A DNA stretch of 60,435 nucleotides from Polyangiaceae bacterium (lineage in GTDB: Bacteria; Myxococcota_A; Polyangia; Polyangiales; Polyangiaceae): contig WQYX01000018.1 in assembly GCA_009781005.1 (NCBI GenBank), positions 1 to 60,435 on the forward strand, in the 5' to 3' direction. The notes beneath the pieces are model-generated. The model made no database searches. It worked only from the letters and a program-made list of their open reading frames with translations, and was not told where the DNA came from. The position numbers and the translations under genes were made by a program. Positions 50,336-59,121 of this stretch are shown one piece after another. Position 1 is the stretch's first letter, and each line of letters starts with the position of its first letter.

Positions 50336-51055
50336 ATGTTTACGGGTCTGATAGAGACGACGGGCACCCTTGTGCGCCGCACCGTTCAAGGGCGCGACGC
50401 ACGCCTCGTGATCTGTGCGGACTTTCATCTCGCGGGCGCCGCCGCGTCCGGCAGCGTTGGAGGCGAACCGCTCGCCCTCGGCGAATCCATCGCCGTCAAC
50501 GGCGCGTGCCTCACGGTCGCCGCGATCCCAACACCTGGTGGCCCTGCAGTCGCAAGCGTCTTCGAAGTCGATGCGTCCGCCGAGACGCTCGACAACACCA
50601 CGCTCGAAGCACTCGAGGCTGGGTCAACCGTGAATCTCGAGCGCGCGGTTCCGCTCGGCGGGCGCATGGGCGGGCACGTCGTCAGCGGGCACGTCGACGG
50701 CATCGGTACTCTCGCGGAGCGTACGCCCAGCGGCGCGTGCGTGAAGATGACGTTCCGCGCTCCGCGCGAGCTACTGCGCTTCATCGCTCCCAAGGGATCG
50801 ATTTGTGTCAACGGCGTGAGCCTCACCGTCAACGGTGTCGAAGGCGATGCGTTCCACGTGATGATGATTCCGCACACGCGAGAGAGAACGTCGTTCGAAA
50901 CGCTGCCCGTGGGTGCGAAGATCAACCTTGAAATCGACGTTCTCGCCCGCTATGTCGCGCGCTTCCTCGATGTTCTAGCCGGAGCGGGCAGCGCGGCGGA
51001 CGCAGCTTCGAACGAGGCGTGGCTCGCGCGCCTCCAACGCGCCGGGTACCTGTAG
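50336..51055 (+). CDS. ribE: Riboflavin synthase, alpha chain
   Basis: 239 residues. Dismutates two 6,7-dimethyl-8-ribityllumazines to riboflavin. The start MFTGLIETTG is diagnostic. Two homologous beta-barrel repeats follow, with VNGACLTV and VNGVSLTVNGV, and GGHVVSGHVDG between. An insert in the first barrel (AGAAASGSVGGEPLALG) makes it slightly longer than the usual 200-215. It is the first gene of ribE-ribBA-ribH-nusB. No FMN riboswitch fits in the 17-base gap upstream. Confidence 0.95.
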   Translation: MFTGLIETTGTLVRRTVQGRDARLVICADFHLAGAAASGSVGGEPLALGESIAVNGACLTVAAIPTPGGPAVASVFEVDASAETLDNTTLEALEAGSTVNLERAVPLGGRMGGHVVSGHVDGIGTLAERTPSGACVKMTFRAPRELLRFIAPKGSICVNGVSLTVNGVEGDAFHVMMIPHTRERTSFETLPVGAKINLEIDVLARYVARFLDVLAGAGSAADAASNEAWLARLQRAGYL

Positions 51056-51069
51056 TTTGCAGTTGTCCC

Positions 51070-52263
51070 ATGTCGCCCTTTCTCAACATCGACTCAAGCC
51101 TTCTCGAGCACGTGAACGCCGCCATCGAGGACATCCGCGGCGGCAAGATGGTCATCCTCGTCGACGACGAGGACCGCGAGAACGAAGGCGATCTCACGAT
51201 GGCGGCCGACTTCGTCACGCCGGAGGCCATCAACTTCATGGTCACCCACGGCCGCGGCATCGTCTGCCTCACGATGACCGAAGAGCAGATCCAGAGACTC
51301 GCTCTTCCCATGATGGCGACTCCCGGCCGATCGGGGCCCACGCTCGGCACCGCGTTCACGGTGAGCGTCGAAGCGCGGCACGGCGTGACCACCGGCGTCA
51401 GCGCTGCGGACCGGGCACACACGATCCGTGTTGCAACGAATCCCGCGTGCCGCCCCGAGGAGCTCGTGACCCCGGGCCACGTCTTTCCGCTGCGCGCGCG
51501 CGAAGGCGGCGTGCTCGTGCGCACCGGGCAAACAGAAGGCTCCGTCGATCTCGCGCGCCTCGCGGGCCTCACGCCGGCCGGTGTCATCTGCGAGATCATG
51601 AGTGAGGACGGATCGATGGCCCGCATGCCGGACCTCGAAGTCTTCAGCAAGAAGCACGGTCTTCGCATCCTCACGATCGCCGATCTCGTTCAGTACCGCA
51701 TGCAAACCGAACGGCTCGTTCATTGCGTGGCACACGGCAGCGTGAAGCTCGATGGAACGAATGCGGAGTGGACGGCCCGAGCCTACGAGTCGTCGACCGA
51801 TCACCGCCAATTCGTTGCACTCTGCAAGGGGGATCTGTCGTCGGCAGGAGACGAGCCCGTGCTCTGTCGCATGCACTCGGGTTCGACCATCGGCGACGTC
51901 TTTGCGTCAGGAGCTCGCGGCGATTTGCGCGACGCCATCTGCAGCATCGAACGGACGGGGCGCGGCGTCATCGTGTACCTGCCGTCCCGCGCGACGCCTG
52001 CCGTCGAACTCATGCAGCTTGCACGTACCAGCGAGCCGGAGCTGCCCTCGGACGAGCCGGATGACAGCCCGCTTCGAGAGTTCGGCATCGGCGCGCAGAT
52101 TTTGGCGGATCTCGGGCTCCACAAGATCCGCCTTCTTACGAACAATCCGCGAAAAATTGCGGGGCTCTCGGGCTTCGGTCTCGAAGTCACCGGCAGCGTT
52201 CCCCTCGGTACGAATACGCAGTCAGAGCGCCCAACCGACGCATCGGTTTGCGCAGCAGGCTGA
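51070..52263 (+). CDS. ribBA: RibBA: DHBP synthase with a degenerate GTP cyclohydrolase II domain
   Basis: 397 residues. The N-terminal DHBP synthase half (1-205) is intact: VDDEDRENEGDLTMAAD, HGVTTGVSAADRAHTIR and PGHVFPLRAREGGVL. It makes the four-carbon precursor of riboflavin. The C-terminal half is clearly GCH II-derived (FGIGAQILADLGLHKIRLLTNNPRKI). However, the zinc loop SECLTG...LRCDCG has become HSGSTIGDVFASGARGDL with all three Cys lost, and the RQEGRGIGL loop reads SRATPAVEL. GCH II activity is therefore unlikely, and another RibA is needed elsewhere. Start ATG 51070, 14 bases after the ribE stop. Confidence 0.9.
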   Translation: MSPFLNIDSSLLEHVNAAIEDIRGGKMVILVDDEDRENEGDLTMAADFVTPEAINFMVTHGRGIVCLTMTEEQIQRLALPMMATPGRSGPTLGTAFTVSVEARHGVTTGVSAADRAHTIRVATNPACRPEELVTPGHVFPLRAREGGVLVRTGQTEGSVDLARLAGLTPAGVICEIMSEDGSMARMPDLEVFSKKHGLRILTIADLVQYRMQTERLVHCVAHGSVKLDGTNAEWTARAYESSTDHRQFVALCKGDLSSAGDEPVLCRMHSGSTIGDVFASGARGDLRDAICSIERTGRGVIVYLPSRATPAVELMQLARTSEPELPSDEPDDSPLREFGIGAQILADLGLHKIRLLTNNPRKIAGLSGFGLEVTGSVPLGTNTQSERPTDASVCAAG

Positions 52264-52275
52264 AAGGAGAATCTC

Positions 52276-52767
52276 ATGGGTTTTTCGCCGCGTGTGGTCG
52301 AGGGCAGCCTCATCGTCCCGAAGGGAACGAGTTTCGCGATTGTCGCAAGCCGCTTCAACCACTTCATCGTCGATCGTCTGGTCGACGGCGCCGTTGACGC
52401 GCTCGCACTTCACGGCGCCGAGCAAAATCGCGTCACGCTCGTGCGCGTTCCGGGCGCGTGGGAGTTGCCCATCGCGGTTCAACGAATCGCCAAGAGCCGC
52501 AGCGTCGACGCCGTCATCGCGCTGTCTGCGGTCATCCGTGGAGCAACGCCTCACTTCGACTACGTTGCGAACGAAGTCTCGAAAGGCATTGCGGCCATCG
52601 CGCTCGCAAACGCGTTGCCGGTTGCGTTCGGCGTGTTGACGACGGACACGATCGAACAAGCCGTCGAGCGCGCGGGAACGAAAGCGGGCAACAAAGGCTG
52701 GGACGCTGCCATGAGCGCAATCGAGATGGTCTCGCTCGACAGAGCGCTCGCGGCCTTCGAGTTCTGA
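52276..52767 (+). CDS. ribH: 6,7-dimethyl-8-ribityllumazine synthase
   Basis: 163 residues. Joins the DHBP product and the ribityl-aminopyrimidine. Motifs are [53 protein letters not shown] and [27 protein letters not shown]. The His in TPHFDY is the catalytic proton donor. The ribosome site AAAGGAGA lies ahead of the ATG. nusB follows after one base. Confidence 0.95.
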   Translation: MGFSPRVVEGSLIVPKGTSFAIVASRFNHFIVDRLVDGAVDALALHGAEQNRVTLVRVPGAWELPIAVQRIAKSRSVDAVIALSAVIRGATPHFDYVANEVSKGIAAIALANALPVAFGVLTTDTIEQAVERAGTKAGNKGWDAAMSAIEMVSLDRALAAFEF

Positions 52768-52768
52768 G

Positions 52769-53191
52769 ATGGGTGCGCGGCGTTCCGGGCGTGAAGCAGC
52801 CCTGCAGATGCTCTTTCAGCTAGAGGCCTCGATGGTGGGTGCGGATCAAGCGATCGAACTATTTTGGCGCACGTTCGAGGACGCCGATCCGGAGGGTCGT
52901 TCGTACGCGAACGAGATCGTTCGCGGCGCAGCGGAGAACCTCGACGCCATCGACGAAAAGATCACGGCCGCGTCGCAGAACTGGCGACTTTTGCGTATGT
53001 CGCGCGTCGATCGAAACCTGCTCAGGCTCGGCACTTGGGAGCTGATGTTCAAGGCGGATGTCCCGCGCGCGGTCATCCTCGACGAGGCCGTCGAACTCGC
53101 CAAATCGTTCGGCACCGAAGACTCGAGCAGTTTCGTCAACGGCGTGCTCGACCGCATTGCGAGCGATCTCGGTCGCACGGACACGCGCTGA
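52769..53191 (+). CDS. nusB: Transcription antitermination factor NusB
   Basis: 140 residues, all-helical. RNA-binding NusB starts with SGREAALQMLFQLE, as here, and has RVDRNLLRLGTWELMF and PRAVILDEAVELAKSFGTEDSSSFVNGVLDRI. It acts with NusE in rRNA antitermination. The ribH-nusB linkage is common in bacteria. The last base of its TGA stop is the first base of palindromic element C. Confidence 0.95.
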   Translation: MGARRSGREAALQMLFQLEASMVGADQAIELFWRTFEDADPEGRSYANEIVRGAAENLDAIDEKITAASQNWRLLRMSRVDRNLLRLGTWELMFKADVPRAVILDEAVELAKSFGTEDSSSFVNGVLDRIASDLGRTDTR

Positions 53192-53311
53192 CCGCTTTCG
53201 ATTTGACGCGATCTCCTCGTTGGGGCCTGCGGTGCGGTCCTCAAAGCCACACAAGGCTGTTCCGGTCCGCTCCTCGGCCCCGCCTCGACCTCGCGTCAAC
53301 TTGAAAGCGGT
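53191..53311 (-). repeat. Palindromic element copy C (121 bp)
   Basis: Nearly identical to copy A in the opposite orientation: same termini (ACCGCTTTCAAGTTGACG on the minus strand), same core and only a few changes. It begins within the nusB stop codon (TGACCGC) and lies 93 bases before the next gene. It forms one long imperfect hairpin and could terminate the rib-nusB transcript. Confidence 0.85.
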
Positions 53312-53404
53312 CTCTAGTTGAGTGCGAGTTCCTACTTTCCATACTCTCGCCCTGCCTGCCCAACGCTGGCATCGCGGCGCGCAGCAGGTTAGGAAACGCG
53401 TTCT

Positions 53405-53923
53405 ATGCTTGATCTTCATTTCGTCGCTCCCGACCTGCGTCGTCTCGACGAGGTGGGCGCCGAGATCATCGTCGCGTGCCTCTGGACGGACGTGCGACCG
53501 CTGCAAGGGCTGTCCGCCCTTCTCGACTGGCGACTGTCGGGATGCCTCAGCAAACTTCTGCGCCAAGGCTTTGTCGTCGGTGAAGTCGGCGAGGTGCTCA
53601 TCGTACCTGCGCGGCCAAAGCTACCTTTCGACAAGTTGCTCCTCTTCGGGCTCGGTCCGCGCACCGGCTTCGGCGACGGAACGTTCAGACGAGTGATCGA
53701 GCGTATGCTCGACGCGCTCGCGGGGCTGTCGGTGAAGAAAGCAGTCGTCGAACTTCCGGGACGCGACAATCAACTCTTCGAACCCGAGCGCGCTGCGGAG
53801 ATCTTGCTCGACGTTGCGCGCGACGACGCGCACGACGCGTTCGTTCTGGTGGAGGAGATCGACGGGCAGCGCCGCATCGAAACGCGAGTGGGTGAACAGC
53901 GCCGAAACGCCCCGCGCCGGTAG
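53405..53923 (+). CDS. Stand-alone peptidase M17 N-terminal-like domain protein
   Basis: 172 residues. The sequence follows the macro-like N-terminal domain of leucyl aminopeptidases: a starting strand, LPFDKLLLFGLGPRTGFGDGTFRRVIERMLDAL and VKKAVVELPGRDNQLFEPERAAEILL. It then ends without the catalytic metal domain (no NTDAEGR or MxxDMxGAA motif follows). Such proteins may bind nucleotide or peptide, or pair with a separate enzyme. The start ATG 53405 is 93 bases after element C. It converges with the CRISPR-associated operon 30 bases further on. Confidence 0.65.
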   Translation: MLDLHFVAPDLRRLDEVGAEIIVACLWTDVRPLQGLSALLDWRLSGCLSKLLRQGFVVGEVGEVLIVPARPKLPFDKLLLFGLGPRTGFGDGTFRRVIERMLDALAGLSVKKAVVELPGRDNQLFEPERAAEILLDVARDDAHDAFVLVEEIDGQRRIETRVGEQRRNAPRR

Positions 53924-53953
53924 ATTTCACAACGGAGGGAATGCTCCGAGGGC

Positions 53954-54871
53954 CTACGAAGCAGCGGGTGGAGCAACGGAATCGGGCGGTGAGTCTGCTT
54001 TCCAGGTTCCGTTACCCTCTATTGTCCATTTCATCGCGCCATTGCTGCTACGTGATCCCGGCTGCCACGCTTGGACCAGCCCACGAAGGGAGCCGCGGTC
54101 CCAACCGCCAAGTAGCTCGAGGGCCCCAACCATGGCGGGCTCGCCGTTCTCGAATCGAGCGTGCGCGAACACGAAATCGCTCTTGATTCGCAGCAAGTCG
54201 ACAGCGTTGATCTCCATCGACGTACCGAAAACGTTGTCCGACCTCACAAACTCAATACGTCGAAGACGACCCAATCCGTAGCGCGAGCGCGTATCACCAC
54301 CAACGAAGAGTGTGTCAACCTTATCGATACGGCGACGTTCCGGAGGATATCTATCCTTCGCCTTTGCCACCTTCATGAACACGTAACCCACCATTGCCAC
54401 GGGGCCAGCATCCCCATCCTTCTCGGGGCGCCAATGCATTTCGATGCATTCCGTTTCGCGAAGAGAGCCTTCCTCCGCCGTATCGGTGTTTGTGTCGATG
54501 GCTGTACCAGGTCGTGTAGAAAGCAAACGTCGTCGAAGAGCTCGGTCGGTTACAACGGCCCCATCCTCGCGCTTCCAGCGCAACCCCTCTCCGTCGCAAT
54601 AAATTGGAAGCCATGCTACCCACTTGCCACTGATCATCTCAGCAGGGAACAGGTACGTGAAGCGATATCTGTCTTTCAGATTATCGCCAACGGTCTCATA
54701 CTCCGGTACCGAATTTGCCGCTTCGGCGCGCGAGAGTTCTGCGGTTAGCGCGCCCCATAGCGTTCGTGCAGGGACGTAGAGACGCGTGCGATTCAAGGAT
54801 CCAGCTGGAGGCATCCCAATGTACAGTGGCCCGTCGAGCTGCCAAGTCCAGCGAAAGAGAGACCAGCTCAC
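53954..54871 (-). CDS. CRISPR-associated RAMP protein (last gene of a type III operon)
   Basis: 305 residues. It starts with a RAMP-like strand (WTWQLDGPLYIGMPPAGSLNRTRLYVPARTLWGALTAEL) where the conserved entry region of Cas5/Cas7-type proteins is expected. It has a Gly-rich turn SRYGLGRLRRIEF and a typical late segment LELLGGWDRGSLRG. The subtype (Cmr3/Cas5-like or Cmr6-like) cannot be settled by eye. Its start overlaps the Cmr5 stop (ATGA). Base composition is visibly less G+C-rich than the genes to the left, as for the whole operon. It would be part of the crRNA-guided RNA-targeting complex. Confidence 0.72.
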   Translation of the reverse strand: MSWSLFRWTWQLDGPLYIGMPPAGSLNRTRLYVPARTLWGALTAELSRAEAANSVPEYETVGDNLKDRYRFTYLFPAEMISGKWVAWLPIYCDGEGLRWKREDGAVVTDRALRRRLLSTRPGTAIDTNTDTAEEGSLRETECIEMHWRPEKDGDAGPVAMVGYVFMKVAKAKDRYPPERRRIDKVDTLFVGGDTRSRYGLGRLRRIEFVRSDNVFGTSMEINAVDLLRIKSDFVFAHARFENGEPAMVGALELLGGWDRGSLRGLVQAWQPGSRSSNGAMKWTIEGNGTWKADSPPDSVAPPAAS

Positions 54872-55245
54872 GTTGTTTTCTCCGGAGTGCCCTTTTGCGC
54901 TGCTTTGGCGTGGTAGCGCGCGTAAACTAGCGCACGGTACAAGAGATCGCGCGCGAAAAGGAGCTTGTCGAGATCTGTTGCCAACTCCTGAAGAGCACCG
55001 AATGGTTCGTCTTTCGTGCTCGATCCGAGGAGAGAATGCTGCCGCAGAAATTTCGCAAACTCACAACTTGTTGACTTCCCCCATTCCTTCTCCCGTGCAT
55101 GCAAGTACAGAAACAACGCGTACACGCCTTGTTCCTCGAGTACGCCGAGGGTTTTGGTAATGCTGTTTTCGGTATCCTTGGTGCCATTGGTACCCAATGT
55201 GGCTCCGAGCTTGGCACACTCCGCATCAAGATTCTGGACGGTCAT
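54868..55245 (-). CDS. cmr5: Type III CRISPR small subunit Cmr5 (Cas11)
   Basis: 125 residues, all-helical. The end, DLLYRALVYARYHAKAA, is characteristic of Cmr5, as is the middle part LGVLEEQGVYALFLYLHAREKE. Cmr5 copies line the inner filament of the effector complex next to Cmr4. It overlaps by four bases with both neighbours (ATGA), so it is translated from a coupled message. Confidence 0.88.
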   Translation of the reverse strand: MTVQNLDAECAKLGATLGTNGTKDTENSITKTLGVLEEQGVYALFLYLHAREKEWGKSTSCEFAKFLRQHSLLGSSTKDEPFGALQELATDLDKLLFARDLLYRALVYARYHAKAAQKGTPEKTT

Positions 55246-56177
55246 TGATACACCTCGAATGCCAACACTTCCAAGCGTCCCATGCCGCGCGTGCCCATGC
55301 CACCAACGCCAAGCGCCGCAAGAAACGGATGGGCCTTGGCGACAACGTCATGCACTTCCTTTGTGGTACTCACTGTCCGGTCGCGATCCTTGTTGAAATG
55401 CCGTGGATCACGGCAAGTGACATCCCATGCGAGAATCGCTCCGCGCGGGATAGCTTCATACGTGAAGAGTGCACCATCCTCCGCGGCTCCGGTCTCTGGG
55501 TTGATGGCCACCGAAGTGCGAACCTCGAGATTGTTGTTGACGATGTGGCCGAATAACTTATCGGACACGAGGACAAGACGCTCGACAACGTTCAGCTTCT
55601 TGTACAGGTGCTCTCGAACCCCGAAAGCCTTGAGGGCGCCTTTCACCGACGGAAAACCCACCCATGACTCTGCTTCGAGCTGCAGCCAACCGAGAATGAC
55701 GGATTCCCTTTTCTCATCATGTTGGGCTTTGTTCTGGCTCTCGCCATCGACTGTCACAGTCGCACCAATTGCTTTCAGTGCACTCGGCGAAGTCACCCAT
55801 ACCGGGCCATCTCGTGAAGCAACCGGAAAGAAGACGAGATGAGCGTCGCTGAACGCAGCAAGTCCAGCGAATTTCTTGTGGCCGAATACGGCGTTGATCG
55901 GACCACGTCCATCGTTTTCGGTCGAGCCGGCGTCGCTAGGGTAATAGTGCCGCTCTCCATCGCCTTTTCGTTCATCTTCCAGCGCCATCGCCGCATATGC
56001 GCGATGCACGCCCGCTAGACTCGAGCCCGGAATTTTCGGAATACGCGTGACCGGATCTCGCACGATGGTGTTGTCGACGCGACCCAGCCGAGCACCGCCG
56101 GTCCCGACGTGAATCGGGTCAATCGCGAGTCCCACGGTGCAAAAGATTTGAAAGCTGCTTTTCGGCTTATCCGTCAT
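55242..56177 (-). CDS. cmr4: Type III CRISPR backbone RAMP Cmr4 (Cas7)
   Basis: 311 residues. Cas7-type backbone subunit that binds the crRNA and cuts target RNA at regular intervals. Recognisable segments are PIHVGTGGARLGRVDNTIVRDPVTRIPKIPGSSLAG at the N-terminus, then VVERLVLVSDKLFGHIV, VRTSVAINPETGAAEDGALFTYEAIPRG and a late GVGGMGTRGMG where LGG..T.G.G is usual. An Asp (about residue 35, in RVDN) sits where the RNA-cleaving Asp lies in Cmr4. It overlaps the cas10 3' part and cmr5 by ATGA. Confidence 0.9.
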   Translation of the reverse strand: MTDKPKSSFQIFCTVGLAIDPIHVGTGGARLGRVDNTIVRDPVTRIPKIPGSSLAGVHRAYAAMALEDERKGDGERHYYPSDAGSTENDGRGPINAVFGHKKFAGLAAFSDAHLVFFPVASRDGPVWVTSPSALKAIGATVTVDGESQNKAQHDEKRESVILGWLQLEAESWVGFPSVKGALKAFGVREHLYKKLNVVERLVLVSDKLFGHIVNNNLEVRTSVAINPETGAAEDGALFTYEAIPRGAILAWDVTCRDPRHFNKDRDRTVSTTKEVHDVVAKAHPFLAALGVGGMGTRGMGRLEVLAFEVYQ

Positions 56178-57259
56178 CGATTCTCTCCGATCTTCTGCTT
56201 CAGCACATGCAGGTTCCAGTTCAAGACATTTTCAAGGAGGCCGTCACACGCGGCTCCCTCGAGTTCCTTCGCCTCTGTCGGCGAAACATTCCACTCATTC
56301 ACCAATACAGCATGTACCCACTTGTGCCAAACACTCTCGTTGAGTGCTCCGCTGATATCCGTCCAACGCTCGAGGGTTTCTCGCAAGGACTGCTCTACCG
56401 TCAAAGCAGCCGTCTGGCTTAGTGCGCACTTGGCCACGATTTGCCAGATTTTTTGCTGCCTTTTCCAATCTGAGAGCGCGCGAACGCGAATTGGCTCGAA
56501 ACGTCGCGCCGTAGTGTCGAGAAAAAGTTGGGTAAAGCGAGATGGAGCAACGGCGATCTCATCGCCTTGTTCGATCTCCGCCACCCAACGATATGTTGTC
56601 GGCGACCCCGCTGACTGTGGAGCGTTGAAATCGTGTGGTTCAACGCGTGCGGAGGGTGAAATAGCAAAATTTGGATAGTACACGTCATCACGACCATCAG
56701 GGAGCTTCGTTGGCACCACAACGCCCTCGCGTCCACCGTCGGGTCGAACGAAGGAGAGCGCTGTCATGTCACCGCACGGGTTGACATCTTCCACTCGCCA
56801 CTCTTCTGGATTGGCTAAAAGTTCGTCTTCAATATTGCGTGTGGCCTCGATGACCGCTTGAAACGGCAATTTGCGCGGAAAGCCAACGACACCGACGCGC
56901 AGCGGGAGCCGATCCCACACGCGTGCCATTTCCTTTTTCCATTTTCTGATGACATACCCAACGCATTCATCCACTGAGGCAAGTGGCACGAGCACGCGAA
57001 ATCGCTCCGGGTTTTCTTCAAGCACGATAAGCGGCGTGTACGTGCTCAGTGGTGCATCGGCATCGGCGATGGAGTCAATGGTCAGGCGCCGGAACTTGCG
57101 GTCATCTCCCTTTGCTTCAAAGACTTTACCCATAAGGCATGACACATCCTCGTTCGTTCCGAGAATGCGCCCCATGTTGCATACCGTTACGATGTCCTTT
57201 CCACGATAAAGTATTTCGAATGGTTCATTCGGCGCGATATCCAGATGTCCGGCATACAC
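56174..57259 (-). CDS. cas10: Csx11-like Cas10, C-terminal part (downstream of a frameshift)
   Basis: 361 residues from GTG 57259, but homology extends upstream of this codon in the same frame (LGRGGLQSGEVYAGHLDIAP). The start is therefore probably not a true gene start. The segment TPLIVLEENPERFRVLVPLASVDECVGYVIRKW followed by RLPLRVGVVGFPRKLPFQAVIEATRN is the second palm region of Csx11-type Cas10. There is no GGDD at the cyclase position (VPLASVD instead), so cyclic oligoadenylate synthesis is not expected. A helical tail follows (ETLERWTDISGAL). Read together with the ORF at 57187-59121 it makes one protein of roughly 990 residues. Confidence 0.75.
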   Translation of the reverse strand: MYAGHLDIAPNEPFEILYRGKDIVTVCNMGRILGTNEDVSCLMGKVFEAKGDDRKFRRLTIDSIADADAPLSTYTPLIVLEENPERFRVLVPLASVDECVGYVIRKWKKEMARVWDRLPLRVGVVGFPRKLPFQAVIEATRNIEDELLANPEEWRVEDVNPCGDMTALSFVRPDGGREGVVVPTKLPDGRDDVYYPNFAISPSARVEPHDFNAPQSAGSPTTYRWVAEIEQGDEIAVAPSRFTQLFLDTTARRFEPIRVRALSDWKRQQKIWQIVAKCALSQTAALTVEQSLRETLERWTDISGALNESVWHKWVHAVLVNEWNVSPTEAKELEGAACDGLLENVLNWNLHVLKQKIGENR

Positions 57260-59121
57260 TTCACCGGATTGCAGGCCGCCACGTCCAAGAGCGTAAGTTT
57301 GAGACGACGGGTACGGTTTGGATTTTCGGACAAGACAACAATACGCCGAAATTCGTCGAGTGCGCTGTCAAAGAAGTTTTGTGTGGTGCGCCAGAAACGA
57401 TGCACGCGCCCAGGCGAGGCGTTCTTGCGAAGGAGCTGGTGTGCAAGCCACTCTGCCCGGCGGGAGTCGTCAAGGTCAGACCACTTGGGTGATTCCGCAC
57501 GATCCTCAACTACCTTTTGAAAGAACTTCTCGAGGCAAGTCTCGTGATTGAAACCTTTATTGAGCAACTCCAAGATACAATTTTTCAGTTTACCCTTGTC
57601 GTCTCGCTTTGGATCCTGAACGAAATCCTCAATATGGGCACAAAATGCCCTAAAAAGATTCGCGCCAGCCGGAGCAGCGAGCTTTTTTTGGTGATCTTCC
57701 TCCTCCTTTTGCCACTCCACCAAGTCATGCGCCCTCAAGGAGTCAACGTACTTACCGTCGAGCCACGACTCGAGACCGAAGCTGAATGTCAGGAGTGCAA
57801 CGCGGTCGTTGTCATCAGCAATCTCGCTGATCCAGATAGTGTCACCACCACTTTTCTCCCAATTCTTTCTTCTCCCGGTTCGTCGCTCGAAGCAGATCTT
57901 CGATACATCCTGCTTCTTGTCCGCCTGTTCGTTCGATGGATGCCCCATTCGCACGAGAGAAACGGGGCAGACGTGCGAGCCCGAGCTGCCGTCGGGCTCG
58001 ATGGACCACGGACGATGGATCGGTACTTCGAGCTTCCTTCGCGCGCACGCCAGCTCCCGCGCCATCACAATAAATGAGCGGGTTGACGTTGAAAGCTTCA
58101 CGAACGGCGGCGTTTCGAAGGAATACTCGTGGGCGAATCCGTCGACCTTTTCCTCCACGCTCTTCCGCAAAGTCTCGACGACGGCTTCTTCCTCCACATT
58201 CTCTTTCGAGTCTTTCGTCGAGTCCAATCGTTGACCTGGAAACGTGAACGAAAGCACTCGTTCATCGCGGTACACACACGCGCCAAGGGCCAATTCCACT
58301 TCAATGAACTCGCAAACCTCGTTGAAGAACTTCGCGATCTCTTCGCACGCTCCTGTCCAGTCGCCAATTCGTACCGCACGATTTTCGTAATGCTCCGCGC
58401 CGAAACCAACCGTAAGGACGCGCCAACGTGTATTTGATTTGATGTTATCACCCCACTCGAAGGACGTGCCGGTGAGAATTGCCCCCGCGACTGCCGACTT
58501 GAACAAGGCGGCAGCAATGTACGACTGATCCCAGAGCGTCACATCGTTGTTAGGGACACGTGTTTCAGCCAGCGTGCTGGTAAATGCGTTACGCAGCCAG
58601 CCCTCTGGGCCAATGGCTTCGCGGCGCCACGCCTGCCACTTCTCGACGGAATCGTTTTCTTTCGACGACGCCACAAGGTTGTTGATGAGCCCGTAAAGAT
58701 GCGTCCATGCGCCATCAGCAAGCACCGGTGGGCGATCCTCCAGCAAATTACGGACCGGATGACCGAAGGCAGTCGTGAGCCACGTCTGCTTCTCTGATTG
58801 CTTCTGGTACTCTCCTGGGGTGTTCTTCTCGATTCCCGATGCCATGGCATGTGCAGCCTGCAAGAGGCCGAGCAAGTTGCTATCTCCTCCTTGTTTTTTG
58901 TCGTATTTTTCGAACAAATCTTTTGGCACGATGGGGTGATCACCAATGGGTGGGATATCGTCGAACTGGTTGTATAGATCCGCTGCTTCGCTACTTACTA
59001 CCTGCGTGCGCACGAAATCAGGATGCGCTTTGCCCGCCATGTGCAGCCAACCAATGGCCTCACATGTCAAGAGTTGGGTGCGGTGTTCGCTAAGGGATTG
59101 CAGTGGATCCTTTGTGGTCAT
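57187..59121 (-). CDS. cas10: Csx11-like Cas10, N-terminal part (ends after a frameshift)
   Basis: 644 residues as read, of which the last 30 or so are probably out of frame. The N-terminus has the form LLTCEAIGWLHMAGKAHPDFV. In active HD nucleases the motif would be LHDxGK; here Asp is replaced (LHMAGK), and a later WDHS-like site reads WDQS, so the HD domain looks inactive. A reduced zinc region (HVCPVS) follows, then EIADDNDRVALLTFSFGLESWLDGKYVDSLRAHDLVEW, a first-palm segment I associate with Csx11/type III-C-like Cas10. After RRLKLTL the correct reading continues in another frame near 57284-57293. The start overlaps the RAMP stop (ATGA). Confidence 0.75.
   Translation of the reverse strand: MTTKDPLQSLSEHRTQLLTCEAIGWLHMAGKAHPDFVRTQVVSSEAADLYNQFDDIPPIGDHPIVPKDLFEKYDKKQGGDSNLLGLLQAAHAMASGIEKNTPGEYQKQSEKQTWLTTAFGHPVRNLLEDRPPVLADGAWTHLYGLINNLVASSKENDSVEKWQAWRREAIGPEGWLRNAFTSTLAETRVPNNDVTLWDQSYIAAALFKSAVAGAILTGTSFEWGDNIKSNTRWRVLTVGFGAEHYENRAVRIGDWTGACEEIAKFFNEVCEFIEVELALGACVYRDERVLSFTFPGQRLDSTKDSKENVEEEAVVETLRKSVEEKVDGFAHEYSFETPPFVKLSTSTRSFIVMARELACARRKLEVPIHRPWSIEPDGSSGSHVCPVSLVRMGHPSNEQADKKQDVSKICFERRTGRRKNWEKSGGDTIWISEIADDNDRVALLTFSFGLESWLDGKYVDSLRAHDLVEWQKEEEDHQKKLAAPAGANLFRAFCAHIEDFVQDPKRDDKGKLKNCILELLNKGFNHETCLEKFFQKVVEDRAESPKWSDLDDSRRAEWLAHQLLRKNASPGRVHRFWRTTQNFFDSALDEFRRIVVLSENPNRTRRLKLTLLDVAACNPVKCMPDIWISRRMNHSKYFIVERTS

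Noticed and set aside
57284..57293. Programmed ribosomal frameshift in cas10
   Set aside because: No slippery heptamer or following stable structure was evident; mutation or sequence error is simpler.
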